From Desulfobulbaceae bacterium (GTDB lineage: Bacteria; Desulfobacterota; Desulfobulbia; Desulfobulbales; Desulfocapsaceae): DNA of 64,000 nucleotides. Below, one piece after another: positions 1 to 10,084 of this stretch. Each line of letters begins with the position of its first letter. Within the stretch, counting starts at the first letter, position 1. The stretch is from assembly GCA_011390165.1 (NCBI GenBank), contig JAABSV010000009.1:26731-90730 (forward strand), in the 5' to 3' direction. The translations under genes and the position numbers were made by a program. The notes under the pieces were generated by a model. The model searched no databases, was not told the DNA's origin, and saw only the letters and a list, made by a program, of their open reading frames with translations.

Positions 1-253
<253 letters not shown>

Positions 254-254
254 G

Positions 255-1052
<798 letters not shown>

Positions 1053-1065
1053 GGGGGGAAGAGCG

Positions 1066-1350
1066 ATGAATCTCAACTGGATGGCCTGGACCGGGCCCAC
1101 CGCAACCTTTTTTCTGATCATCTTCAGCCTGCTGCTGGCCATGACCATCTGGGAAATGAAAAGCCCCGGCGGTGCCCCGCGGGTGGGAATCCTCCGCTTC
1201 GAGACCACCCGCGGCGACCGGCTGTTCGTCTCTTTGCTCGGCTCCGCCTATATCCATCTCTTCTGGCTGGCGGCCTTTGCCGGCCTCAGCCTCTGGTGGG
1301 CAACCGCCATTGCCTGCCTGTACGCCCTCGCCGTCTTTCGGTGGGTGTAG
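1066..1350 (+). CDS. glpU: small membrane protein of glycerol ABC operon (DUF2160, GlpU-like)
   Basis: A 94-residue protein with two or three hydrophobic segments (residues 10-25 and 60-90) separated by a short basic loop (RFETTRGDR). Length, hydropathy and position between the permease and binding-protein genes match the DUF2160 family, called GlpU in the Rhizobium leguminosarum glycerol operon, whose role is unknown. The ATG at 1066 follows AAGGGGGGAAGAGCG; it is 13 bases after the glpQ stop. It may be an accessory subunit of the transporter. The label is by family and synteny, not by a known activity. Confidence 0.75.
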   Translation: MNLNWMAWTGPTATFFLIIFSLLLAMTIWEMKSPGGAPRVGILRFETTRGDRLFVSLLGSAYIHLFWLAAFAGLSLWWATAIACLYALAVFRWV

Positions 1351-1427
1351 TGGTATCAGGGTTGTTTCCGTTCTGTCGGGGCAGGCTGCCGGCAGGAAAA
1401 ACGTCCAACAGACAAGGAGAAGCAAAC

Positions 1428-3146
1428 ATGATTAAAAAACTCGTCACCACCGCAGCGCTCGCCGCCTTCCTGGCGGCACCGGCAGGTACCTTTGCCGGCG
1501 TCGAGGAGGCAAAAAAATGGATCGAGAGCGAATTTCAGCCATCGACCCTCTCCAGCGCCGAGCAAATGGCCGAGATGGAGTGGTTCATCAAGGCCGCGGA
1601 ACCGTTCAAGGGGATGGACATCAAGGTGGTCTCCGAGACCATCACCACCCACGAGTACGAGGCGAAGACCCTGGCCAAGGCCTTCACCGAGATCACCGGC
1701 ATCAATGTCACCCACGACCTGATCGGCGAGGGTGACGTTATTGAGAAGCTGCAGACCCAGATGCAGTCGAACAAGAACATCTACGATGCCTACATCAATG
1801 ACTCCGACCTGATCGGTACCCATTTCCGCTACCAGCAGGTGGTTCCGCTCACCGACTGGATGACCGGCGAAGGCCAGGATGTCACCAACCCTGGGTTGGA
1901 TGTTGACGATTTCATTGGTAAATCCTTCACAACCGGGCCGGACGGCAAACTCTATCAGATCCCCGATCAGCAGTTCGCCAACCTCTACTGGTTCCGTTAC
2001 GACTGGTTTAAGAAACCGGAACTGCAGGCTAAATTCAAAGAGATCTACGGCTATGAGCTTGGCGTGCCGGTCAACTGGTCGGCCTATGAGGACATCGCCG
2101 AATTCTTCTCGGAGAAGGTGAAGGAGATCGACGGCAAGCGCGTTTATGGCCATATGGACTACGGCAAGAAGGACCCATCGCTGGGCTGGCGCTTCACCGA
2201 CGCCTGGTTCTCCATGGCCGGGGCCGGCGACGCCGGTATCCCCAACGGACTGCCGGTGGACGAGTGGGGTATCCGGGTGGAAGGGTGCCAACCGGTGGGC
2301 TCTTCGGTCTCCCGCGGGGGGGCCACCAATGGCCCGGCCGCCGTCTACTCGCTTACCAAGTACATCGACTGGCTGAAGAAGTATGCCCCGCCCGAGGCTG
2401 CCGGGATGACCTTCTCGGAAGCGGGCCCGGTGCCGGCCCAGGGCCATATCGCCCAGCAGATCTTCTGGTATACCGCCTTCACCGCCGACATGGCCAAGCC
2501 CGGTACACCGGTGGTCGACGAAAACGACAACCCGAAATGGCGGATGGCCCCCTCCCCGCGCGGCCCGTACTGGACCGAGGGAATGAAACTGGGCTACCAG
2601 GATGCCGGTTCCTGGACCCTGATGAAATCAACCCCGGTGGACCGACGGAAGGCGGCCTGGCTCTATGCCCAGTTCGTCATCTCCAAGACCGTCAGCCTGA
2701 AGAAGACCCATGTCGGCCTCACCCCGATCCGCGAGAGCGATATCTGGCATGCCTCCTTCACCGAGCGCTCGCCGAAACTGGGTGGCCTGGTTGAGTTCTA
2801 CCGCAGCCCGGCGCGGGTGCAGTGGACCCCCACCGGCACCAACGTTCCCGATTACCCGAAACTGGCCCAGCTGTGGTGGCAGAATATCGCCGATGCGGTC
2901 ACCGGTGCCAAAACCCCGCAGGAGGCTCTCGACTCCCTGGCGATGGAACAGGACAAGGTTCTCGAGCGGCTGGAACGGGCCGGCATCCAGGGTGAGTGCG
3001 GGCCGAAACTGAACAAGGAACAGGATCCGTCGATCTGGCTCAACCTGCCTGGCGCACCGAAATCGAAACTGGCCAACGAGAAGCCGCAGGGCATGACCGT
3101 TGACTACGACGAGCTGCTCAAGACCTGGGCGGCAGCGAAAAAATAA
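1428..3146 (+). CDS. glpV: glycerol ABC transporter substrate-binding protein (GlpV-type)
   Basis: A 572-residue periplasmic binding protein. It starts with a Sec signal peptide (MIKKLVTTAALAAFLAAPAG, cleavage near TFAG), and is long for a family-1 solute-binding protein, as GlpV proteins are. The ATG at 1428 follows AAGGAG with 7-8 bases spacing; the in-frame upstream codons have no ribosome site and would bury the signal peptide. The mature part has the usual two-lobe extracellular solute-binding fold signals (for example DSDLIGTHFRYQQVVPLTDW). It should capture glycerol in the periplasm and hand it to GlpP/GlpQ; the ATPase genes (glpS, glpT) must lie upstream of this window. Confidence 0.85.
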   Translation: MIKKLVTTAALAAFLAAPAGTFAGVEEAKKWIESEFQPSTLSSAEQMAEMEWFIKAAEPFKGMDIKVVSETITTHEYEAKTLAKAFTEITGINVTHDLIGEGDVIEKLQTQMQSNKNIYDAYINDSDLIGTHFRYQQVVPLTDWMTGEGQDVTNPGLDVDDFIGKSFTTGPDGKLYQIPDQQFANLYWFRYDWFKKPELQAKFKEIYGYELGVPVNWSAYEDIAEFFSEKVKEIDGKRVYGHMDYGKKDPSLGWRFTDAWFSMAGAGDAGIPNGLPVDEWGIRVEGCQPVGSSVSRGGATNGPAAVYSLTKYIDWLKKYAPPEAAGMTFSEAGPVPAQGHIAQQIFWYTAFTADMAKPGTPVVDENDNPKWRMAPSPRGPYWTEGMKLGYQDAGSWTLMKSTPVDRRKAAWLYAQFVISKTVSLKKTHVGLTPIRESDIWHASFTERSPKLGGLVEFYRSPARVQWTPTGTNVPDYPKLAQLWWQNIADAVTGAKTPQEALDSLAMEQDKVLERLERAGIQGECGPKLNKEQDPSIWLNLPGAPKSKLANEKPQGMTVDYDELLKTWAAAKK

Positions 3147-3162
3147 CCTCTAGAACCGCCAC

Positions 3163-3196
3163 CCACCCCGTCCGCCGGCACCGGCGGGCGGGGTGG
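3163..3196 (+). promoter_or_regulatory. strong hairpin between glpV and glpK
   Basis: Two 16-base arms (3163-3178 and 3181-3196) are reverse complements except for one G:T pairing and enclose only CA. The stem is almost all G+C. There is no T-run after it, so it is more likely an mRNA-stabilising or attenuating hairpin, allowing more binding protein than kinase, than a simple terminator. It lies 17 bases after the glpV stop. Confidence 0.6.
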
Positions 3197-3234
3197 GCAG
3201 GCGGATTCCCCCCTTTCGACCAGGACTACCCGAC

Positions 3235-4767
3235 ATGGCCTCGCATCTCCTTGCAATCGATCAGGGAACCACCTCCAGCCGGGCGATTGTCTTCACCGAC
3301 CAGCTGGAGATCGTCAGTGCCGCCCAACAGGAGTTTCCCCAATACTTTCCCCAGTCCGGCTGGGTTGAACATGATGCCGAAGAGATCTGGGGCTCCACTC
3401 TAGCCACCTGCCGCAAGGCCCTGGCCGAGGCCGGGCTGAAGGCAGCGGCAATCGCCGCCATCGGCATCACCAACCAGCGGGAGACCACCCTCATCTGGGA
3501 CCGGCAGAGCGGCAAACCGATCCACCGGGCCATCGTCTGGCAGGACCGGCGCACCTCCAACGCCTGCGCCGCCCTGGAGGCGGCCGGACACGGGCCGCAG
3601 ATCACCGCCAGTACCGGTCTGCTGCTCGACGCCTATTTCTCCGCCACCAAGATCGCCTGGATCCTCGACCAGGTTCCGGGAGCGAGGGCCAGGGCGGCCA
3701 ATGGCCAGCTCTGTTTCGGCACCGTCGACAGTTTCCTCCTCTGGCGGCTGACCGGAGGCCGGGTGCACGCCACCGACGCCACCAACGCCAGCCGCACCAT
3801 GCTCTACAATATCCACCAGAACTGCTGGGACCAGGAGCTGCTCCGGCTCTTCGCCATTCCTCCTCTGATGATGCCAGAAGTTCTTGACTCGGCAGCTGAT
3901 TTTGGCAGCACCGAGCCAGATCTCTTTGCCGGCAGTATCACCATTGGCGGGATTGCCGGCGACCAGCAGGCGGCCCTGGTCGGCCAGGCCTGTTTCTCGC
4001 CGGGGATGATCAAGTCCACCTACGGTACCGGCTGCTTTGTGGTCCTCAATACCGGTGGCCAGGCGGTCCGCTCCGGTAACCGGCTCCTCACCACCATCGG
4101 CTACCGGTTGAACGGCCGGACCACCTACGCTCTTGAGGGGTCGATCTTTGTTGCCGGCGCAGCGGTCCAGTGGATGCGTGACGCCATGGGGCTGATCGAA
4201 TCAGCCGCCGATACCGGCAAACTGGCCCGTCTTGCCGACAAGAGCCAGGATGTCTATCTGGTTCCCGCCTTTACCGGCCTGGGCGCCCCGCACTGGGACC
4301 CCGACGCCCGTGGGGCGATTTTCGGGATCACCCGGGCCACCGGCCCGGCCGAACTCTCCAGAGCGGCCCTGGAGTCGGTCTGTTTCCAGACCAGGGACCT
4401 GCTCGAGGCAATGCGCGGCGACTGGCCGGACATGGGGGAAACCGTCCTCCGGGTCGATGGCGGCATGGTCGCCTCCAACTACACCATGCAGTTTCTTGCC
4501 GACATCCTCAACGCCCCGGTGGACCGGCCGATGGTTCTCGAAACCACCGCCCTGGGTGCCGCCTATCTTGCCGGTCTGGAAAAGGGGTTGCTGCCGCCAC
4601 CGGAGGAATTTGCCGGTACCTGGAAGAGAGACCGGCGCTTCACCCCGGAACTGGACGATAGCCGACGAAGCGAGAAGTACCGGGGTTGGCAGGATGCGGT
4701 GCGGCGTACCCTGAGCCGACCACCGGCAACGGCGATCGGCAAGGGGAGCCAGTCCGGGCGGCAATGA
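3235..4767 (+). CDS. glpK: glycerol kinase
   Basis: A 510-residue FGGY-family kinase that phosphorylates glycerol with ATP to sn-glycerol 3-phosphate in the cytoplasm. The N-terminal phosphate-binding motif [10 protein letters not shown] (residues 8-17), the middle segment TYGTGCFVV, and the C-terminal VDGGM and adenosine-region motifs are intact; length equals the usual ~500. The ATG at 3235 matches the family start; an in-frame extension to 3193 would add residues before the conserved N-terminus. It follows the importer genes, so imported glycerol would be trapped as glycerol 3-phosphate and passed to GlpABC, encoded next. Confidence 0.95.
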   Translation: MASHLLAIDQGTTSSRAIVFTDQLEIVSAAQQEFPQYFPQSGWVEHDAEEIWGSTLATCRKALAEAGLKAAAIAAIGITNQRETTLIWDRQSGKPIHRAIVWQDRRTSNACAALEAAGHGPQITASTGLLLDAYFSATKIAWILDQVPGARARAANGQLCFGTVDSFLLWRLTGGRVHATDATNASRTMLYNIHQNCWDQELLRLFAIPPLMMPEVLDSAADFGSTEPDLFAGSITIGGIAGDQQAALVGQACFSPGMIKSTYGTGCFVVLNTGGQAVRSGNRLLTTIGYRLNGRTTYALEGSIFVAGAAVQWMRDAMGLIESAADTGKLARLADKSQDVYLVPAFTGLGAPHWDPDARGAIFGITRATGPAELSRAALESVCFQTRDLLEAMRGDWPDMGETVLRVDGGMVASNYTMQFLADILNAPVDRPMVLETTALGAAYLAGLEKGLLPPPEEFAGTWKRDRRFTPELDDSRRSEKYRGWQDAVRRTLSRPPATAIGKGSQSGRQ

Positions 4768-4809
4768 GCTGCGCCTGCTGGGATGAATTTTCATTTTCGC
4801 AGCGATTAT

Positions 4810-4846
4810 TGTTTCGAGTGAACATTATTGAAATTCACTTGAAACA
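4810..4846. promoter_or_regulatory. palindromic operator upstream of glpA
   Basis: Arms TGTTTCGAGTGAA (4810-4822) and TTCACTTGAAACA (4834-4846) are reverse complements with a single mismatch across an 11-base spacer, with about 24 bp between arm centres. It overlaps the -35 element of the glpA promoter, as expected for a repressor site. No T-run follows, and the arms are AT-rich, so a terminator is unlikely. The regulator is unknown; a GlpR/DeoR-type repressor is a guess. Confidence 0.6.
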
Positions 4847-4867
4847 AGACGGCGGCCGCAGTACTAT
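4839..4867 (+). promoter_or_regulatory. sigma70-like promoter of glpABC
   Basis: TTGAAA (4839-4844) and TACTAT (4862-4867) are separated by 17 bases, close to the ideal sigma70 layout. The -35 element lies within the right arm of the preceding palindrome. It would start transcription near 4875, about 90 bases before the glpA start codon. Confidence 0.6.
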
Positions 4868-4964
4868 CCAGGCAGTGTCGCCACAGGTCCCTGCCGCCCC
4901 CTGACAGTCTTAAAGATGCGAAGAAGGGTCCAGGAATGGCAGCGGCCGAAAAGGAGCAGAAGCG

Positions 4965-6581
4965 ATGGCAGGTGAAGAGCGGATCGAAACCGAGGTGTTG
5001 ATCATCGGTGGCGGGGTTACCGGTACCGGCATCATGCGTGACCTGGCCCTGCGCGGCCTTGCCAGCCTGCTCATCGACCAGCGTGACCTCTGTGCCGGGG
5101 CCTCCGGCGGCAACCACGGCCTCCTCCACTCCGGTGGCCGCTATGTCTCCAACGACCTGCACTCAGCGGTGGAATGCCGACAGGAGAACCTGATCCTGAA
5201 GCAGGTGGCCCCCCACTGCATCGAGGATACCGGCGGCCTCTTTGTTGCCGTCGATGGCGACGACCCGGACTTTGCCAGCCGCTTCCCGACCCTCTGTGCT
5301 GCCGCCGGCATCCTCTGCGAGGAGGTACTCCCGGCCGAGGCGCGCCGCCTGGAACCCCTCCTCTCCCCCCGGCTCATCAAGGCCTACGCCGTCCCCGACG
5401 CCACCGTCGACCCCTTCCGCCTGGCCCTGGCCAACGTCGCCGAGGCGGCCAGGGTGCAGGGAAGCCTCTACCGCCCCCATACCGAAATCGTCAGCTTTGC
5501 CATTACCGATGGAGAGATCACCAGCGTCAGCTGCCGCGACCGCTTGAGCGGCGCCCGGCTGTGCATAGTCGCCCGGCAATACATCAACGCCACTGGCGCC
5601 TGGGCGATGGCGGTGGCCAGGCTGGCCGGCTGCCACAATGTCCGGCTGAGCTATTCGAAGGGGACCCTGCTGGTAAGCCACGACCGGCTCACCGCCAGGG
5701 TGATCAACCGACTCCGGCCTCCCGGCGACGGCGATATTCTCGTTCCCGGCGGCACCGTCTCGGTGCTCGGCACCACCTCGGTGCGCACCGACAACCTGGA
5801 GGGAGTCCGGCCGACGGTGGCCGAGGTCGACCGCAATGTCCGGGAGGGACAGGCGATGCTGCCGGATCTGGCCACTGCCCGCTATATCCGCGCCTTTTCC
5901 CGGATCCGGCCTCTCTTGCAGAGCAGCGGCGAGGACGACCGTGGTGCCACCCGGGGCTTTGCCCTCGTTGACCACCGGCAGGAGGGGCTGAACAATTTCT
6001 GCACCATCACCGGCGGCAAACTGACCACCTTTCGCCTGATGGCGGAAAAGACCTGCGATCTGGTTGCCGGCCGGCTCGGCAACAGCAGCCCCTGCCGCAC
6101 CGCCACACTCCCTTTGGACGACGGCGGTGCCTGTCGCTGGACGGAACCGGGGGCGGCAGCAAAATACTGGTACCAGGCCAACGATGCCGAAGACATGGTG
6201 CTCTGCGAGTGCGAAATGGTGCCCGCCTCGGCCATCGACGAGATACTTGCCTGCGCCCCCGGCCTCGACGAGACCATGAGCCTGGAGGCCATCGCCCTCC
6301 GCTCCCGGGCCGGCAAGGGGCCCTGCCAGGGCTCCTTCTGCGGCATCCGCATCGCCTCCTATCTCTACGAGCGGGGGTACTACCGGGACCGGACCGGACT
6401 GTACCACATGCGCAACTTCTTCAACGAGCGGTTCAAAGGCATGCAGACGGTGATCTGGGGCCGACAGGCCGCCCAGATGGAGCTGGCCGAGGCCCTCCAC
6501 TGCGGCCTTCTCGGGCTCGACAACCTGGAAGAGAGCGACAGCGATTCCGGCCAAGCGCCGGACAGCGGGGGGAGCCGATGA
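4965..6581 (+). CDS. glpA: anaerobic glycerol-3-phosphate dehydrogenase subunit A
   Basis: A 538-residue FAD-dependent dehydrogenase oxidising sn-glycerol 3-phosphate to dihydroxyacetone phosphate. The N-terminus has the FAD dinucleotide motif (VLIIGGGVTGTGIMRD, residues 9-24) and the DAO fold follows (GGNHGLLHSGGRY). The C-terminal part carries a BFD-like [2Fe-2S] region with CECEMV and GPCQGSFC. Length matches E. coli GlpA (542). It overlaps glpB by four bases (ATGA), so GlpA and GlpB are probably made in equal amounts. A FAD and Fe-S protein of this kind works with GlpB and a membrane-linked GlpC to feed electrons to the quinone pool. Confidence 0.93.
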   Translation: MAGEERIETEVLIIGGGVTGTGIMRDLALRGLASLLIDQRDLCAGASGGNHGLLHSGGRYVSNDLHSAVECRQENLILKQVAPHCIEDTGGLFVAVDGDDPDFASRFPTLCAAAGILCEEVLPAEARRLEPLLSPRLIKAYAVPDATVDPFRLALANVAEAARVQGSLYRPHTEIVSFAITDGEITSVSCRDRLSGARLCIVARQYINATGAWAMAVARLAGCHNVRLSYSKGTLLVSHDRLTARVINRLRPPGDGDILVPGGTVSVLGTTSVRTDNLEGVRPTVAEVDRNVREGQAMLPDLATARYIRAFSRIRPLLQSSGEDDRGATRGFALVDHRQEGLNNFCTITGGKLTTFRLMAEKTCDLVAGRLGNSSPCRTATLPLDDGGACRWTEPGAAAKYWYQANDAEDMVLCECEMVPASAIDEILACAPGLDETMSLEAIALRSRAGKGPCQGSFCGIRIASYLYERGYYRDRTGLYHMRNFFNERFKGMQTVIWGRQAAQMELAEALHCGLLGLDNLEESDSDSGQAPDSGGSR

Positions 6582-7861
6582 GCGCCACAGCCCGCGATCA
6601 CTGGTGTGATCTGGCGGTGATCGGCTCGGGCATCGCCGGCTTTGCCGCCTCGATTTTTGCCACCAACCGCCAGATCGCCACCGCCCAGGTCGGCAATACC
6701 GGCGCGATCGCCTACACCACCGGCTATCTCGACCTGCTCGGCAGCCTCTATGCCGACCCCAATCCCCTTGTCAACCCCTGGCAGGGGTTGGCCCACCTCC
6801 GCCAGGAGGAGCCGCACCACCCCTTAAGCCGCCTGCCGGTGGAGTTGATCCGCCAGGCCTTCAACGAATTCACCACCTTTGTCACTAACGCCGGAATCGG
6901 CTATACCCCACCGGGCGACGAGAATATCACTGCCCTCACCCCGGTCGGCACCGGCAAACAGACCCTCTGCCTCCCCACCACCATGGCGGCCGGCCCACTC
7001 GCCCTGGCCGCCCGGCGAGCGGCGGTGATCGTCGACTTCAAGGGGTTGAAGGGATTCAGTGGCCGACAGGTGGTGGCCAACCTCCGCCACTGCTGGCCGG
7101 AGTTGTGCAGTGCCCGGCTCACCTTTCCCGGCATGGCCCGGGGGGAAATCTATCCGGAGGTGATGGCCCGGGCCCTCGAGGTTGCCGGCACCCGCCGGGA
7201 ACTGGCCGACCAGCTCAGGCAAGCGGCGGCCGGAGCTGGCTGCGTCGGCCTGCCGGCGGTGCTCGGCATGCACCATCCCGACCGGGTCCACCAGGAGTTG
7301 GAGGAACTCTCCGGCTTGACCATCTTCGAGATCCCGACCATGCCGCCGTCGGTGCCGGGCATCCGTCTGCGCGAGATGTTCGAACAGCTCTTTCCCCAGC
7401 GTGGCCTCACCCTCATCCCCCAGCAGAAGGTTGACCGGCTCTCCTTCACCGACGACGGCCCCCTGCTCGAACTTGCCGACAACTACGGGCCGGTGACCAT
7501 CCGGGCGAAAGCGGTGCTCCTCGCCACCGGCCGCTTTCTCAGCGGCGGGCTGGTCGCCGACCGCAACCGGATCAGCGAGAGCCTGCTGCAGCTGCCGGTC
7601 AGCCAGCCGGCGGAGCGTGCCGAATGGTACCGTCAGCAGTATACCGACCGGCGCGGCCACCCGATCCACCGGGCCGGCATCGAGGTTGACGACAGCTGCC
7701 GACCGGTGGACCGAAACGGTCGGGTCGTCGACCCGAGACTCTTTGCCGCCGGGGTGATTCTCGCCCACCAGGATTGGATCCGCGGCCGTTGCGGGGCCGG
7801 GATCGCCATTGCCACCGCCTTCCGGGCGGTGGCCGCCGCCGAACAGCTGTTGCGCCGGTAA
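6578..7861 (+). CDS. glpB: anaerobic glycerol-3-phosphate dehydrogenase subunit B
   Basis: A 427-residue flavoprotein (E. coli GlpB is 419). The N-terminal nucleotide motif VIGSGIAGFAASIFA and the downstream NTGAIAYTTGYLDLLG segment are characteristic of GlpB. The ATG at 6578 is inside the glpA stop (ATGA), preceded by GGGGGGAGCC; longer in-frame openings run inside glpA and are discarded. It is the partner subunit of GlpA in the anaerobic dehydrogenase and carries FMN in E. coli. Followed after 31 bases by glpC. Confidence 0.9.
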   Translation: MSATARDHWCDLAVIGSGIAGFAASIFATNRQIATAQVGNTGAIAYTTGYLDLLGSLYADPNPLVNPWQGLAHLRQEEPHHPLSRLPVELIRQAFNEFTTFVTNAGIGYTPPGDENITALTPVGTGKQTLCLPTTMAAGPLALAARRAAVIVDFKGLKGFSGRQVVANLRHCWPELCSARLTFPGMARGEIYPEVMARALEVAGTRRELADQLRQAAAGAGCVGLPAVLGMHHPDRVHQELEELSGLTIFEIPTMPPSVPGIRLREMFEQLFPQRGLTLIPQQKVDRLSFTDDGPLLELADNYGPVTIRAKAVLLATGRFLSGGLVADRNRISESLLQLPVSQPAERAEWYRQQYTDRRGHPIHRAGIEVDDSCRPVDRNGRVVDPRLFAAGVILAHQDWIRGRCGAGIAIATAFRAVAAAEQLLRR

Positions 7862-7892
7862 CCGCCGGTCTGCCTGCCAGGGACGCACCATT

Positions 7893-9167
7893 ATGACCGA
7901 TACCCCCACCATCCATTTCAAGGAACAGGCCCTGGCCCTGCTGCCGGCTGGGGCCAACTTTGATGCCTGCCTCACCTGTGGCCTCTGCTCCTCCGGCTGC
8001 CCCGCCTCCGGCATCGAGAACATGGACCCGCGCAAGTTCATCCGGATGGCGATGCTCGGCATGGACCGGGAACTCTCCACCACCCCCTGGGTCTGGTGCT
8101 GCACCCAGTGCAAGCGGTGCCAGCACGTCTGCCCGATGAGTATCGACATCTCGCAGCTGGTCTTTCTCGCCCGCAGCAACTGGCCACGGGAGTTGAAACC
8201 GGCCGGCATCGTCCGCTCCTGCGAGCTGATCCAGGCCACCGACTCCACCAGCGCCATGGGCCTGCCGCCGGAGGACTTTGTCTTCGTGGTCGCCGATGTG
8301 CTGGAGGAGGTGCGCAGCAGCCAGCCGGCCTTCGCCCATCTCCAGGCACCGATGGACAAGAAGGGGGCCCACTTCTTCGTCAACCAGAATTCCCGGGAGC
8401 CGATGAACGAACCGGACGAGATGGTGCCGTTGTGGAAGATCTTCGATCTGGTCGGCGCCGACTGGACCTACTCGTCGAAAGGGTGGGCGGCGGAGAACTT
8501 CTGCATGTTCGCCGGTGACGAGACGGCCTGGTACGAGGTGATCAAAAAACGGGTGGCGGCGGTCGAGGAACTGGGCTGCCGGGTCTGGCTGAACACCGAA
8601 TGCGGCCACAGCTACTACACCATGTGGCAGGCGATCAGCCGTTTCGGCCTTGAGGTCAGTTTCGAGTTGGAGAGCCTGATCAGCTACTACGCCAGGTGGA
8701 TCCGCGAAGGGCTGCTGCCGGTGAACAGCGACTGGAACCGGGACGGGATCAAGTTCACTGTCCAGGACCCCTGCATGATCGTCCGCAAGGCCTACGGCGA
8801 GTCAATTGCCGAGGATATGCGCTTTGTAGTCAGAACCCTGGTGGGAGAGGAAAACTTCATCGACATGCAGCCCAACCGCAGCGCCAACTACTGCTGTGGT
8901 GGCGGTGGCGGTTTCCTCCAGGCCGGGATGACCGACCACCGCCGCACCTACGGCAAGCGGAAATTCGACCAGATCGCCGCCACCGGCGCCGCCTACGTCC
9001 TTACCCCCTGCCACAACTGCCACTCCCAGATGGAAGATATCGGCCACCATTACGGCGGCAGCTACGGGGTGGTGCACTTCTGGAGCCTGATCTGCCTCTC
9101 TTTGGGAATTCTCGGTGAAAACGAGCGCACCTACCTTGGCCCCGACCTCCTTGCTCTCCTTGCGTAA
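7893..9167 (+). CDS. glpC: iron-sulfur subunit of glycerol-3-phosphate dehydrogenase, GlpC/HdrD-like
   Basis: A 424-residue cytoplasmic or membrane-associated electron-transfer protein. Two ferredoxin-type clusters are visible near the N-terminus: CLTCGLCSSGCP and CTQCKRCQHVCP. The second half has one clear CCG domain (NYCCGGGGGF ... TPCHNCHSQ). The first CCG-like region is altered: FCMFAGD stands where a CC pair is expected, with TECGHSYY after it. This resembles HdrD/TmcB-type proteins of sulfate reducers more than E. coli GlpC. Position directly behind glpAB argues it is the electron exit from GlpAB toward the membrane quinone pool. The ATG at 7893 has only a weak Shine-Dalgarno (CAGGGA). 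Confidence 0.8.
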   Translation: MTDTPTIHFKEQALALLPAGANFDACLTCGLCSSGCPASGIENMDPRKFIRMAMLGMDRELSTTPWVWCCTQCKRCQHVCPMSIDISQLVFLARSNWPRELKPAGIVRSCELIQATDSTSAMGLPPEDFVFVVADVLEEVRSSQPAFAHLQAPMDKKGAHFFVNQNSREPMNEPDEMVPLWKIFDLVGADWTYSSKGWAAENFCMFAGDETAWYEVIKKRVAAVEELGCRVWLNTECGHSYYTMWQAISRFGLEVSFELESLISYYARWIREGLLPVNSDWNRDGIKFTVQDPCMIVRKAYGESIAEDMRFVVRTLVGEENFIDMQPNRSANYCCGGGGGFLQAGMTDHRRTYGKRKFDQIAATGAAYVLTPCHNCHSQMEDIGHHYGGSYGVVHFWSLICLSLGILGENERTYLGPDLLALLA

Positions 9168-9291
9168 CTGCTCTATTTTTGACGGGCTCCTTTCTTTGCC
9201 AGCTGCTGCTTTGCCTGTTTTCTTTAGCGCTGCAGATGGCCCTTTTTTCCCAGGCCTTGATGCCGGTTTCTGATTCGTCAAGACGATGGGC

Positions 9292-9999
9292 TCATGTCTT
9301 CCAGAATTCCGAGCCATAATCGGCGCCGGGTTCAGCCGTTTTCGTTGGGGCGGTGAGGGACGAGAAAGAAATTTCTTCCCTGGAGGGATGCAATGCATCC
9401 CATTCCCATTGGCAGGGATTGTCGGCGACATACTGGCGAATACGGTTTACTTCCCATTCATTGCGGATGACATGCTCCCAGTAGTTGCGTTGCCATACCG
9501 GTCTGCCGGGTGTCTGGCGAATTGCGTTGATACGTTTGGTTACTGCAGATTTGAATCCGGCCACCACCGCACCGACAGATTTCGGTTGTGGCCCCGTAGA
9601 GGCGACCGGCCGGTCGCCCTTGGCTGGTGGTTTGCCCTCGACAGGCCTGTTGCCTCCCAATGGTAGGGTACCCTCAAATGAGCCGTCGGCCCTGGGGCAA
9701 CAGCCCATAGCGGAAATCACCAGAATTGCATGAAAATGATTTGGCATCACCACCCATTCATCCAGTTCGATTTCGCTGCGAATGCTGGCGGTTTTCAACC
9801 ATTCATCGGCAACCACATGCCCGGCGTCGTTTATGTGCATGGTGGGCGACCGGCCGGTCGCCCCTACGATTTCACCGAACAGACATTGCCGGTTGTGGGT
9901 ACAGATGGTGAGGAAATAGGCCCCCGCCTGGGAATAGTCGTATCCCTGCAACCGGGTGGATCGGCGACGATGGATGTTCGATCGGGATGTGTCAATCAT
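9292..9999 (-). CDS. REP-associated tyrosine transposase (RAYT, Y1/HUH family)
   Basis: A 235-residue HUH single-strand transposase. The diagnostic segment VVMPNHFHAI gives the two metal-binding histidines (H88 and H90), and the tyrosine in WQRNYWEHVIRNE (Y173) fits the catalytic position. The N-terminal STRLQGYDYSQAGAYFLT is typical of the family. RAYTs bind and process REP palindromes as single-stranded DNA. This copy sits beside a REP cluster (9.6-10.3 kb) and contains two REP palindromes within its own frame (residues about 45-53 and 126-135), read as GATGRSP and GDRPVAS. The catalytic residues remain, so it may still work. The 124 bp between glpC and this gene (convergent) hold nothing clear. 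Confidence 0.88.
   Translation of the reverse strand: MIDTSRSNIHRRRSTRLQGYDYSQAGAYFLTICTHNRQCLFGEIVGATGRSPTMHINDAGHVVADEWLKTASIRSEIELDEWVVMPNHFHAILVISAMGCCPRADGSFEGTLPLGGNRPVEGKPPAKGDRPVASTGPQPKSVGAVVAGFKSAVTKRINAIRQTPGRPVWQRNYWEHVIRNEWEVNRIRQYVADNPCQWEWDALHPSREEISFSSLTAPTKTAEPGADYGSEFWKT
9596..9623. repeat. REP palindrome (family A) inside RAYT coding sequence
   Basis: Core GGCGACCGG and its reverse complement CCGGTCGCC are centred at 9609/9610. The outer arms are imperfect (GTAGA left, CTTGG right). It is read by the transposase frame as part of a proline/glycine-rich linker (residues 126-135). Confidence 0.85.
9840..9867. repeat. REP palindrome (family A) inside RAYT coding sequence
   Basis: GGGCGACCGG (9844-9853) followed by its exact reverse complement, with the right outer arm CCCCTAC intact. 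It encodes GATGRSP at residues 46-52 of the transposase, in a region before the HUH motif. Confidence 0.85.
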
Positions 10000-10084
10000 G
10001 ATGGCCCTTATTGACTTCGTTGGCCGTCAATCTTTGCACGGTTTGGTCGGCCCTGCAATGGCTTTCGTGGGCTATGTTGTGCCT

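Noticed and set aside
3163..3196. Rho-independent terminator after glpV
   Set aside because: The stem is strong but no T-run follows on either strand; kept as a regulatory hairpin instead.
8802..9431. Minus-strand frame of 209 codons over the glpC end and the gap
   Set aside because: Half of it overlaps glpC antisense and the other half reads RAYT antisense; no domain.
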